Of a DNA stretch of 64,000 bases, positions 44,797 to 56,200 are shown piece by piece (positions within the stretch are counted from its first letter, which is position 1; every line of letters starts with the position of its first letter). The translations under genes were made by a program, and so were the position numbers. The notes beneath the pieces are model-generated. The model worked only from the letters and a program-made list of their open reading frames with translations, ran no database searches and was not told the origin of the DNA. This stretch comes from Sweltsa coloradensis (Eukaryota; Arthropoda; Insecta; Plecoptera; Chloroperlidae), in the NCBI GenBank assembly GCA_024449915.1, contig JAMZAV010002210.1, positions 25,221 to 89,220 on the forward strand, written 5' to 3'.

Positions 44797-44870
44797 AACC
44801 GTCTCGGTAGCTGCTTAGGGGTGCATCCGACCGGCAATTGGGAGACCGTGGTTCGATTCGCCGCTGAGAT
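44797..44870 (+). repeat. tRNA-like sequence
   Basis: GTCTCGGTAGCTGCTTAGGG then GTGGTTCGATTCGCCGCTGA, with a pairable acceptor (TCTCGG/CTGAGA). The D-arm and anticodon arm are irregular, so it is read as a tRNA-derived SINE head rather than a tRNA gene. Confidence 0.45.
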
Positions 44871-45465
44871 GGATTTTTTAATCTCTGGATTGATTTCCAT
44901 AAATAGTCTTTTGAGAAGACAAACTAAAAACAAAAATTTCCATGCAGCTCCCAATATCGGGTCGTTTTTAATGCATTTTTGTGGATAATTTTAGCAAAAA
45001 GCACGATTTGGACTGCTGATATTTTGACCATAGCTTACACTTATCTGTGGCTAGGACATGGGATATTTTGAAATGTGGATCTTTAATATCTTGCGATGTA
45101 CATCCTTTTTGTGTTTGCCGGTACAAAATACTCTCAGCGTCCCGGAAAACGCGAAAAGTCAAAGCACGCAAGATATTTTCACATTTAAAAAAAATACCAC
45201 TTGTTCTAGGCACAGTTAAGTGTAAACTTTAATAAAAAAATCAGCCATCCAATCGAATACTCTTTCCTAAAATGCACAAAACTTGTTAAAAAAAACCACA
45301 ATATTGTTAGTGCATTGACGAATTTAAAAAAAAAATAACTTTGGTATTCTCAAAAGACGTTCTTTATTTTTTCTTCCTAAAAAAGCTAGTTTTATAGATA
45401 TATCACAACACATATTTTCGTGCACAGTTGTAAACGAAAGTGCAATCTAAATAATTGATAATCGA

Positions 45466-45712
45466 CTGTGTTGGCTCGAGCGTTAAACGTGCAACACTGG
45501 TTCGGGAGGTCACGAATAACCGGCAATCCTGACTGAAGGTTTTTCCGAGGTGTTTCTCAGTCGTTAATGCGAATGCAAGGGATTGAGTCCTCTTAAACAG
45601 CCCTCGGTCATCCCTTTACAATTATCCAAAGTCCAAAATACCTAGTTAGACACCTGGAAAGGGCAGGACTGCACCCTGGGCAAGCTTCCCACAAAAATAA
45701 ATAAATATTATC
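45466..45712 (+). repeat. tRNA-related SINE (family H), plus copy
   Basis: GTGTTGGCTCGAGCGTTAAA, a decayed B-box region, GGCAATCCTGACTGAAGG, GGGATTGAGTCCTCTTAAAC, CCAAAATACCTAGTTAGACA, and a tail CAAGCTTCCCACAAAAATAA ending in AAATA repeats. Matches the minus copy at 32505. Confidence 0.65.
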
Positions 45713-48700
45713 ATTTAAATTATATCTTAATTGATGTCATATTTTACTTCTTTATACTAAGCTTGGAAAACTGTAGAACGGAATTAAAATAGTCCTTAAT
45801 TTTGAACATAGATTATGCAGAATAATACATAATATACAATACACCCTAGTTTTCAGTGCACTGTTAAAGATTTCACCAGAGATGTCGATACTTGATGTCC
45901 CTTTAAGATAAAACATCCCTCATATTATTATTGTCATCTTTGATAATATCGAAACAAACGATAGATACGCGGCGTGCCTTATGCAAAGCGGCCTCCTTTG
46001 ATATCAATCTGTAGGGAAACGATCAAAGAAGTTCAGGAAATAATAAAAATGAAAGACGTATTATATGATGCTGTGAAGAGAAATCCTTAAAATATTGAAC
46101 AAAAAATATAAAGACCTCCTCGGAAACACAATATCCCACGTCAGTAACAATCACGCCTTAGTGATGAGGGTGTACGAGATTTAGAATTCTGGATGTACAA
46201 ACAACGTTTAAAAACTCCAGGTTTCTTTCCGCTCTTAGTTTATTTCAACTCAAAATGTTATAATTTTTTCAATGCGTAAATGATTTGTAACTGTTTAATT
46301 ATTTAGTTTTATAAGTAATAATTGAACACACAAGACACAGAAATTATGATCGGCAAAATATTTGTGGTATTTAATTGGGCAACATAATAATTAGGCCTAT
46401 GTCGACGTCAAATCCTGTCCTGTAATGTTGTGAGAAACTTTCGGTCCTCATGCATGTACATAAAAGGTACCTTCTTGCATGAACATGGAAGGTAAAAGAC
46501 AAAACAAGTGCTTGCCAATATGACTTGTATTAATTATTTCCATACGCGAGTTCCTTACACTTGTCCTAGAAAAGAAACCGCTATACGAAGACTTTATATT
46601 TTGCTATGCGGTGCCAGACGGTTGGATCTCGACTAGAGTAGGGGCATGGCAAGACCATTGGCACAAATGTTGATTGTATAGGGTTTGCAATTAACTAAAA
46701 TCCTGACATTCTGGCGGAAGCTATTTAAATTAATTCATTGATTTTAAATTCAGAGGCTACCCGTTCAGTCATAGATCTGTTTTTCAGTGGGGGCAGGGGG
46801 ACATTATATTTAAAGCAGACCAAGGTGCCCACACTATTAGCAATCGAACAATGACCAACTAGAGACCAGAATATTTAAATAGAAAACACCGATCAATCAA
46901 GCTGGACACGATTCCATCTGCGGACAGCGCCGGAATCAATAAAGCTGATCGGAACAACCTTTGAATTTTTTGTGCCTCGTTGCTAGGACGGCTCCAAAGT
47001 CACCGTTTACAAATTCCTAAGCCTAGAACTGATGGACTGCATGAGTCCATATCAGAAGTTAACAAACTTCTATCTATAGCGGGAATCGAACCCTGGACCT
47101 TCTGCATTGGAAGATGAGCTTCTAGCCACAAGATCAACATCAATAGTACGCCCTTATTAAAGGTGTTTCCCCTTTTGTTTTGTTAGTGACATTGCTCGGT
47201 GTATATAGGCCATTTCTTGCCTTCTCTGACAAACATGTTTTGGCTTTGTGTAAATGTGCAGGCGCGTATAGACACGCTTTGAAAGTTAGGGGAGGAGGTT
47301 CCTTGCTAACGTTCTTTGCTAAGTACATTTTAGCTATGTTTAGCAAAAACACTTGTTGGAATTATTTTCGACTTTAAGACTAAGATGTTATCTGTGCTTG
47401 TACTGTTGTTTTATGTACCATACAGATTATACCACTTTCAGAATAAAAATTAATTCTTTTCAATGGCAAAACGAAACTAAAAAACATGAAGAGAGATCTT
47501 AATAGGCCTACACCAAAAACGCATATCCATCAAAGTGGCTAAAATGCCCGTTCGCGAACCGTAGTACAAAAATTTAAGATTGATTTGCATTCAATAAAGT
47601 GGCAGGTCTAATTTCACAGCGTTTGTTGATATCCTGATAATCTCGTCAATATTGCATCAACCGTTTGAACAATATTGTACGAACCAACACAAAAGTAGTA
47701 ACAAGACTGGAGCGCATGCACCGAGGCGTTAGGAAGGACAATTGATGTGTTAACGCTCGTCCAAAAATCACGTTTTGGCTTGTTATAAATAACTTTTGAG
47801 TTGCCCATTGCCCACCGCTCTGGTTCCAACGCTACTGGCAATGTGCTGACTTCCACATAAGTAAACATCGATAAAAATTAAGTTTCCACTGATTGTACAC
47901 TAAATTAAGATCTTCGTATTCAAGGGCCAGTAAAAGCGTTGTGAATAAAGTAATCCGACAGATTTGTGTATTTTGCAAATTTCACGGACACATAGATCTG
48001 TTTGTAAAAACTTGTTCTGTGATCATTACAAACCGTTTTGCGCGCTTCGTATTTTTTTCGTAATTGCACCTGCGTCGTTTTTTAACGTTTAATTACGAAA
48101 TGTAATTACGAATTAAACTCTCCCCCGAAATCACCACGGGTGAGCTCGGTTAGCTAGGCTGGAGGTAGCGGCTTCAATCCACTTAATGCTAGCTACCTAA
48201 GCTTTTCCGAGGATTTAGTCGTAAAAGGAAACCTCGGACATTCCTGTCCAATAACCAAAGATCATTAATAGTATTGTAGCGACGAACTATCTTGATAAGA
48301 GTCACAATCATTTAACATTTAATAAATACCTGATGCTTTTCATTATAATTGCTCAATATTTTACCAAGTTTTAAAATAATTTCATCTTTACCTTGAAGTT
48401 TGAATTATCTTTTTTTTACCATTAATAACAATATAATAATATGTACTTTGTTAAAACTTCTTTTAATTTGCACCACTATAACACTTAGTATGATAATAAA
48501 CAAGACGTGAACCGTATAAAAGTCTATTCGATTGAAAGATTTGAGCAAAAGCCATGATTTTACGATCGTTTTTCACTATAATTTGAACAAAGAGTAGTGT
48601 AATGCGACACACTGTAGATACAACAATGAAGAATTTGATCCAGCATATCAAATAATATACACACCTGAGAAATATTGGTCACACATCTGTATGGTGTTGC

Positions 48701-49520
48701 GTAATGCACAAGAAATAGTGTAATAGGCCTACACACCATCAAATACAAACTTGTCGATAGGCTAGTTTAATTATTGTTTACAAATTATTAAATACATAAT
48801 TTTATACATTTAAAATATTTTTCATGTATAACGTAATCGATCGAGTTGATCTTACAACTTACTTAAACTTAACTTAAAGGTAAAGGTTATAGCACGAAAC
48901 TCTGCGTAAAGTAAAAGCTTTGGTAGAAGGCTGATAGCGCGATGCAAAGCATGATTTACATCTTGGGCATCGAACATACAATGCGTTACATGGAAATCAC
49001 GCGGTGTACAATGCATAGGCCTAGTCCGACATGTTGTAAGCCTGTATTGATCCTGCTTGGTCACAACCGACTCATATTAAACATAATTTTATTTTGTTTG
49101 TTTGAAGCTGCAAGTGCATTAGTTGGCTGCGTGCAAGCCACGGGCACGATCGCATCCTAGGAGGTAATATACGAGTGACTGGAGAGGCGAGACAGCTTTT
49201 GGCCACGGTGCCATGTTCGAGTGGGACACAATAATAAGAAGAAACTTAGATTAGAAAGGTCAGAGCTAGAAAGGAATGCATTTTGAAGTAAGTGAAACCA
49301 CACATGACACTTCCTCTCGAGTCACATCATAATAAGGTCTCCTTGGCCATACGACAAAAATCACTTCACAGACACCCGTAACTCAATGCTTCGAGACGTA
49401 CTGAAGAATGTTCTCCGTTTGACAAACATGGCAGCAGAATCGGCCATGTTGCCGAGACCGGGAGGTGGGAACTAACATGTATGACATAATAACATTATCA
49501 CAAATAAAATACACTTCTTA
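45713..49520. other. Intergenic DNA with scattered tRNA-like fragments
   Basis: 47078-47145 (-) holds a tRNA-like GGGTTCGATTCCCGC stretch. 48125-48270 (+) resembles the family H layout (GGTGAGCTCGGTTAGCTAGG, TTTTCCGAGGATTTAGTCG). No protein-coding exon could be supported. Confidence 0.4.
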
Positions 49521-49524
49521 CTCA

Positions 49525-49925
49525 CTGAACAATACACGGTTAAAAGCGTGATATTTCGTGCCTTCCTCAGACGCGAGGTTACTGACGCCTCCCTTGAAGA
49601 GACGCACTAGTAGCGTCCCTCCCTCCACGCCCTGACGAACCACCGGCCCTCACATGGCGGGAAGCTCTAGACTCGTCCAAGAGGAAATTGAAAGAGGCAG
49701 CTGTTATAGCTTATTTCCCCAACATCATAAGAAAACCGAGTTTAGAGCTTCCCGCCATGTGGTGGCCGGTGGTTCACGACGAAGTGACAGGACGTGAAGG
49801 GGTGCTACTAGTGCGCCTCTTCAAGGGAGGCGTCAGTTAACTCGCGGCTGAGGAAGGCAACGGATGTTGTCGAAATATTACGCAGCAGGTGAGTCCGTGT
49901 TGTTGTTTTAACCGTGTATTGTTCA
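49525..49925. repeat. Foldback/MITE-like element, 400 bp
   Basis: The ends CACTGAACAATACACGGTTA and TAACCGTGTATTGTTCAGTG mirror each other. Pairing resumes inward with GACGCCTCCCTTGAAGAG against CTCTTCAAGGGAGGCGTC and CATGGCGGGAAGCTCTA against its mirror. There is no ORF, and no target duplication was assigned. Confidence 0.7.
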
Positions 49926-52915
49926 GTGTGTATAACAAGCATATTTTATCATTTTCCGGTCAACAAGTTCTGGTGTAAAAAATGATCACAAGTTTAAACA
50001 TATTTTTGTCGAGAAGGGCAAGAAGGGAGCTGTCAGTCCTAGATGGTAGTGGATTGAACTGAATCCAAAGAACTTTGCTACGTTGCGTTTAACAACACTG
50101 CTCACCTGACTGGGATACTCGGCTACGTGGGCAATGAGTTACATCTCTACAAAATGACTTTTGTTTCAAGTCGATTAAGCACGAAATTCGTATCTTTAAA
50201 ATGCAAACATGCAAGATAAATATTTTTTTTACCTACGCTTTTAAAAACATAATATACAAAAGAATGTTTATCTTTGTTACATTGTGTATTCTAATGTGAA
50301 AATTAAGTTACGTTCAATACAAAGCCATACTATAAAAGTTCGACTTCCGTGCCTAAGACTGTTCATGAAAAGCTTAACTTTATACACGACCTAAAGCTCG
50401 CTTCGACAAGTCAACTGCAAGTTGTGATAATATATTATATATTTGCCCTAGAATAGAATTAACGATTTATGAACTTGTTACGGCAGTTGCTATTTTCAGT
50501 TTAAGATAAAATATTTGCGTTTTTGTTTCGTTTTTTATCTACCAACCAAACACAATCGAACTTTTTACTGAGTGAAATATAATCTCAACTAAACTTACAT
50601 ATCTGTACAAAAGCAATGAGAAATAATCCTCTAAGGTAGTTGATGATTTACAACTATTTGCAATTTCTTCGTCAATTACTCTAAAACGCTAAAATGCTGC
50701 TTTTAAATAAATTTTCTGAAATGTGTTCATTGTCATATTATGCCGGCTACCATCAATACCTAGATGTTATAGTTATCAACGTCACCTCACTTATTCGACT
50801 GGTTTCACAGAGGTTTTCAATCGCTAGTCCGTGCGATTCGCTCCTTCGAGGAAACTTCTTGGTCCCAAAATGGGCCATTATTTGGATTTAAGATTGTAGT
50901 TTTACCCAATCTTCCAGTTTCAAGTTGTAAACCGAGGTCCATCTTAATGTTTAACAACGATCAAAACAAAAATATTCCTTTAATTTAAGGGGCTAATATA
51001 TTACATTTAATCGTCATATCTTTCATTGACACCGTTGAACATGAAAATATAAGGTGGCCTTCAAGTTCGTTTCCCATTGGTCCAGAAGTCAAATACCAAG
51101 ATGACCCGTGACCAGGTTATAATATTCATTATGTGGCTAGGTCTCATAAGTATTAACTAGATTTTGAGTTTTTCCAACACATTTGTCCTCACCACACCTT
51201 CATAAGATATTTACAAATTTTTTTGGGTCGATATATCGAATTCCACATGAATTAAATACTTAATCGCCCATCATTACTTTAACATCACATTTAAGGTTAA
51301 TAAAATCTTTCACAAATTACGAAATTTACCCTGACAGCAAAGTTATGCAAATATTGGTGGTACATATGACCCACTCTGGCTGCATTAAATATTATATATT
51401 TCTTCTTTATCAGTAGACCCGTATTGTATATAACCAAAATGCTCCGTTGTCTGTAGAAACCAATTGGAGGCATCTTATATTGAACATGTAATCACTTAAC
51501 AGATACCACCTCAAATTAACTTGTTGTCAGTATAAACACTTGTTATACACCACCTCCATGTACGACTGTCACAATTACAGACAAACTTATATTTTACACG
51601 TACAAACATTGTTTTTGAACAATTCTGTCGGTGTGAATCGTTCTTCGGATCATTGCACGCACGTGTGTGCATACCTTTTAAGAGCACTCGCTGAGGCTAG
51701 CGCTTGGAGAGTAAAGCTCTTAGCTTTATGCACTTTCCGGGTAAACGGTTAATAACATTTGTCATATTTTATGTAAACGCTATTTAATAACCAGTCTATC
51801 GCATGCAGTTCGTGGAATTCCTAAATTAACTCAACAATTTAAGTTTAAAAAAAAATCGTGAAAGTTAATATAAATAATTTGGTCGAATTATATGAAATTC
51901 GAAATTTATTCCATCTCCCAAGAATACAACAATCACATTTTCGTACTGGGTCCCAACGTTTAAATCAATTTGATCGCGCAGGTAAATTATGTTCATTCTA
52001 AATCTAATATGCTGATTCTAGTGTCAGGAATCGGATTTTCCATTTTTCGTACTTCCTGGATTTAAGTCTAGCAGATACCGTGACAAGCTGATTCTTGGAA
52101 ACCAAGTGGGGGAGTTTTGGAAATGAAGGGTCTTACAAGTTTCCTAGAGAATATGCCAGTGACTTTAGTAGCCGTTTAGCTGCAATAATGTGGAACCTGG
52201 GACCCAAGTTGGAAAAATGCATTTGCAGCCACAAGCCACCGTCAAATCGTACACCTACACCACCTCATTTAGGCGACTTAGACAAATGCAAGTTTTAAAA
52301 TCAAAACGTACGTTGCGAGAAAAGTGTGTTGAGACGAAGCTTGGTGAATTTAAAACAGCCCCCAACCAATCAGAATTGCGTATTATTACGCCTAGAGTGA
52401 CTTGAAGGGTCACGTGACAACCACAACGTACGTTTTCAGACGAATTCAAGTTTTCCAATCACAACGTTTGGTTCGAAACGTACGTTTCCAACCACGGCCG
52501 AAAAGCTCGTGGTTTGAAAATTTGTATACAGTGATTGAAAAACTTGCATTCGGGTAAAAACGTACGTTTTGGTAGTCAGGTGAACATCCAAGGCCTCGTT
52601 TTCAGAGGTGACTGCAAACGTATGTTTTAAAAACTTGGGCCCCTGAAAGCGAGCACTTTTCCCGCGCATGCCTCTGCGATTTGTAGCGTGTACCGTTATT
52701 GAAATAACCCGAGATTTTCCGTGCATATTACTACTATAAACCACGAATATCTTCTTGTCTGAAGTTCTTCAAGTTCGTAGTTTTGTTCTGTTGTCTTACT
52801 TATAGGGAGTCACTGCCCTTGGAGTTCCAAAAAAAAATCAACACGATTGTCCATATAATCAACAGATGCAAGCCAAGAATATTTTCTTGTTCATGGGCAA
52901 AATGTCTGTAGAGAC
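49926..52915. other. Intergenic DNA downstream of the guanylate cyclase gene
   Basis: Mostly AT-rich and unassigned. At 52300-52630 the palindromic word ACGTACGTT recurs four times, with a fifth decayed copy. No gene is seen. Confidence 0.4.
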
Positions 52916-52917
52916 TA

Positions 52918-52923
52918 TTTATT
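52918..52923 (-). promoter_or_regulatory. Polyadenylation signal AATAAA for the guanylate cyclase alpha gene
   Basis: TTTATT on the plus strand (AATAAA on the minus) lies about 80 bases past the stop codon of the last coding exon, a usual distance for a short 3' UTR. Confidence 0.55.
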
Positions 52924-53000
52924 TGACTCAATGCTTTGTATCTCGTCACATCGTCACCGAGTGCAGGGAGTGGGGCTAGAACCTGCGCGTCGCTCCAGGC

Positions 53001-53229
53001 TCACACGGAGAGGGTGTCGTCTTCTCCCTCAGCCGTCAGCTCGGTGTGGATGTCGAGCTCCCGGAGAGCAGCCTGGATGTGCGTTGTCAGGGGTTGGTCC
53101 TCGTCAATGGTGGGGTTGATGTATCTAAGCAGGAAGTGACAGGTTCCAGGGATTTCTTCCGGGAACCCTCGGGGCAGACACTCCTTCGGGCGATCTTCCA
53201 GAGTGAAACCGGGACTCTCGTTCAGGCAC
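53001..53229 (-). CDS. GUCY1A: Guanylate cyclase alpha, last coding exon
   Basis: The acceptor CTATGTTCTATAG precedes G TGC CTG AAC; the first base completes Glu after the preceding exon. It encodes [28 protein letters not shown] and a 35-residue polar tail, ending DTLSV with TGA at 53003-53001. The join [12 protein letters not shown] aligns without gap to the TTYRLLKDCPGF region of vertebrate alpha subunits as I recall it. Confidence 0.85.
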
Positions 53230-56200
53230 CTATAGAACATAGGACAGAACATAGGACTGTGATTTTTTTTCAAATGTTATTATTTTTTACAATTCGATCA
53301 TACTTTCTTAAAAATGTGCAAGAGCGTATTAGCGGTGAATGCCTTTAGCCTCGCAACGTTATGGGAGGACACGTACACTTGGTATTAAAAAAGAAATACT
53401 TTACAATCGTGTTTAAATGTACAAAGTGCTACAAGTTTTATCTAAGCGCCCGAAAAGAGGCACCGACACTCAACGCAATATGTGCTTACCTAGCGTTCAT
53501 TCTAGATTGGTGCACACATCGTAGTAGTCTTACGTAGTAGTCTTCATCGCATTGGGTAACATTTCCCATGCGAGGTTATACCCATACCGAGCGTTAGCTC
53601 ATAAAGGGTGACTTTTGAAGGCACACACTATGGGGAACACTCGTATTGCCTATAGTTATAGGCTGGTTGATTAGATAGGGGTTTAGTTAGGGAGCTGGTC
53701 TTTGTCGCCGGAAGTGTTTAGTATTTAGGGGTCGTCGCCAGACAGCTGCTTGAAGTCTCTTTGTACTCAAACTTACTAATACAAGTGCAAGACTCACAAT
53801 ACCCGGCACCTCCACCAACACTCTCGCAATATGATATTGTGCTTACCTAGCTTTCAGAACTCACAGTTTTATCATGCATAGAATGTTGGCAGCGGCTAGT
53901 TAGGTAACATGCAAGACGAACCCATCGTCGTTTATGATATAAAAATTAAGAGCTGAAATAAGATACACTTGGCCGTTGGCAAATAGCTATTCGCTCGGCC
54001 AAGAAGAATCCGACGTATCTGAAACTTAATACGTTTGCCAATAAAGCATACATGAACGGCCATAAAGTCATAGATTTTCAATATTTTATCAATCAACTTT
54101 AGCATTAATTCACAAATATGGTCTGTTTTGACTTTGAACAAAATCCGTATAGTCCTGAAAATCATTTTTTTTAAACACCATAGAAATATTTTTGTGGAAA
54201 AGTGTGACTGTAGTTGTCTTTTATTTCCGCTTCCCTGACAACTATCAAAAATTTGAAACATCTGTGATGTCAGTCGGCCGAGCGAACAGGAGTTTGCGTT
54301 AAACGAATGCATTCTTCCTTTTATTATTAGTTAGTTAATGTTGTTTTAGGACATTTAACAGTAGAGTTATCAGTGCCCATGTCAATTGTATTGGAATCTT
54401 CCAAATTTTCTTTTTCCATAATTCTGGATTACCACCATGTTTTCTTCTTTCCAATGGGAGGAAAGTAAGGGAAGACAAGGGGGGTTAATGGGAAGTAGTG
54501 AGGATGTTGGATAGGATGGGTTAAACTGGGTGGGAACGGAGGAGTGCTTTTTGCAGAGAAGGCCGGCAAGTATGGAGAAGAAAAAAGTGAAAGAAGAAAA
54601 TAAATATGAGTAAGGCTGTGTGAATGAAGAAAGGTGTGATAAAAAGTTGCGCGAGAGCTCTCTCTGCAACACGCACCCCAACTGGCCAGAGCTCGCCCTT
54701 AGTTTTGGGGAATACACTACTCCCCTACTCACAGGCCAAACCACGAGAAGGTAGCGAGTTGGACTTTGAAGGCCCTTTTCCTCTTGTTAAAATCCATAGT
54801 AAAAAAAAATCGCTAGTTTTTAAGCTGCAAATAAGAACTTAGTCGACACATTACAATCATTTATCCTACAACTCGTTGAATCGTTGTTTTGAATGATTTA
54901 ACTTAATAACGATTTTGTAATAATATTCAACTATGCAAAACCATGAAGGCAAATCAAAATACCTCCATTATCAATATGAATGTGATGTGGAACTCGATTT
55001 AAAATTCATTGGGGTTCGCAAAACTGCTTCTAAATCAAATACTCCCCCGGTTGTCCATTAACCGAGAAAAACAAATATCGCACCCGCAAACACCCGCTGA
55101 ATATTTAAGCGATGTTCACTTCTGTGACAGAATGAACGAGCTCCGTGCGTGCAGCTATGAACGATGCGAGGTGGTGGTGATAACAGAGAGTCAAACGTGC
55201 GCTGAGCTAAGACTCTGTCGTCTGTCTGTCGTCTGTCGGTAAGAAGGGTCCCCTTCAGCGAATGTCACATAGTATTCAGTGGCGGAACTCGTTTCATGGG
55301 CCCGTCCGCAAAATTTCTAATAGGGGGCCCCCCTAATAGATACATACAATACATGCATTGGCTCAGTGTTGAATTCAGGCTTTTCATCCCGGGCGGGATA
55401 TATAATATCTCGGGGGTATTATATAGTGACAAAGCATGGGGGGCTTGGAAGACCTTGCCCCCCAACAATCGAAAATTTTGAAAATCAGGTTTTTAGAGTG
55501 CGTTTGGTGCGTTTTAGAAAAAAGTTGTGGGCAGAATGCGATACCAAAATAATGTAGTTTTTGTGAGTTGTTGTGTTGTGGACGCTAAAAGTTCCTAAAT
55601 ATCCACTAGATTTCATCTTCAAACCGCTAGATTCACAAAACTGTCATTTTAGCAACGACAACAAATACTTTATTTTCCAAACAGGGTGAAATACTGTTTT
55701 TATTTTACAGAGTTTTTTTAACGGGCCCCTAAACGGCCTGGGCCCGCCTACAGTTGCGGGCCCAGCGGGCGCCTAGTTCCGCCACTGATAGTATTGTAGT
55801 TCGGTAGCATTAGCCTTGACAAACAAGAAATCTACACTTGTTTTTTTTCTGGATTTAAAATAATTGAAATAATGGGGTGAAAATAATTCTATCATTCAGA
55901 GTTGTACAGCTAATGTTTGAGATTCGATTTGGACAAAACATTTTCTAACTATTGCTCGTTTTGTTGTGATAAATGCCATAACATATGCCATACGTGTGAA
56001 AATCGGACGTGCGTACGTACTTTGGAAATCTTTAAATTCAATTTTTTCCCGTTGAAAATTTCCAAGGCCACACATTTCAGTACATTTCCGTGATTTAACT
56101 CTTATATATAAAAAAAAAAACGAAAATAAATTCCAATTATATAGTCTATAAACTCAGTAAAATAACTGATTTTCAGCGGGTGACTTTAATTCAAAGCAGT

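Noticed and set aside
54382..54744. 120-residue minus-strand frame
   Set aside because: Low-complexity, Ser/Phe/Pro-rich and without a family; it lies in an intron.
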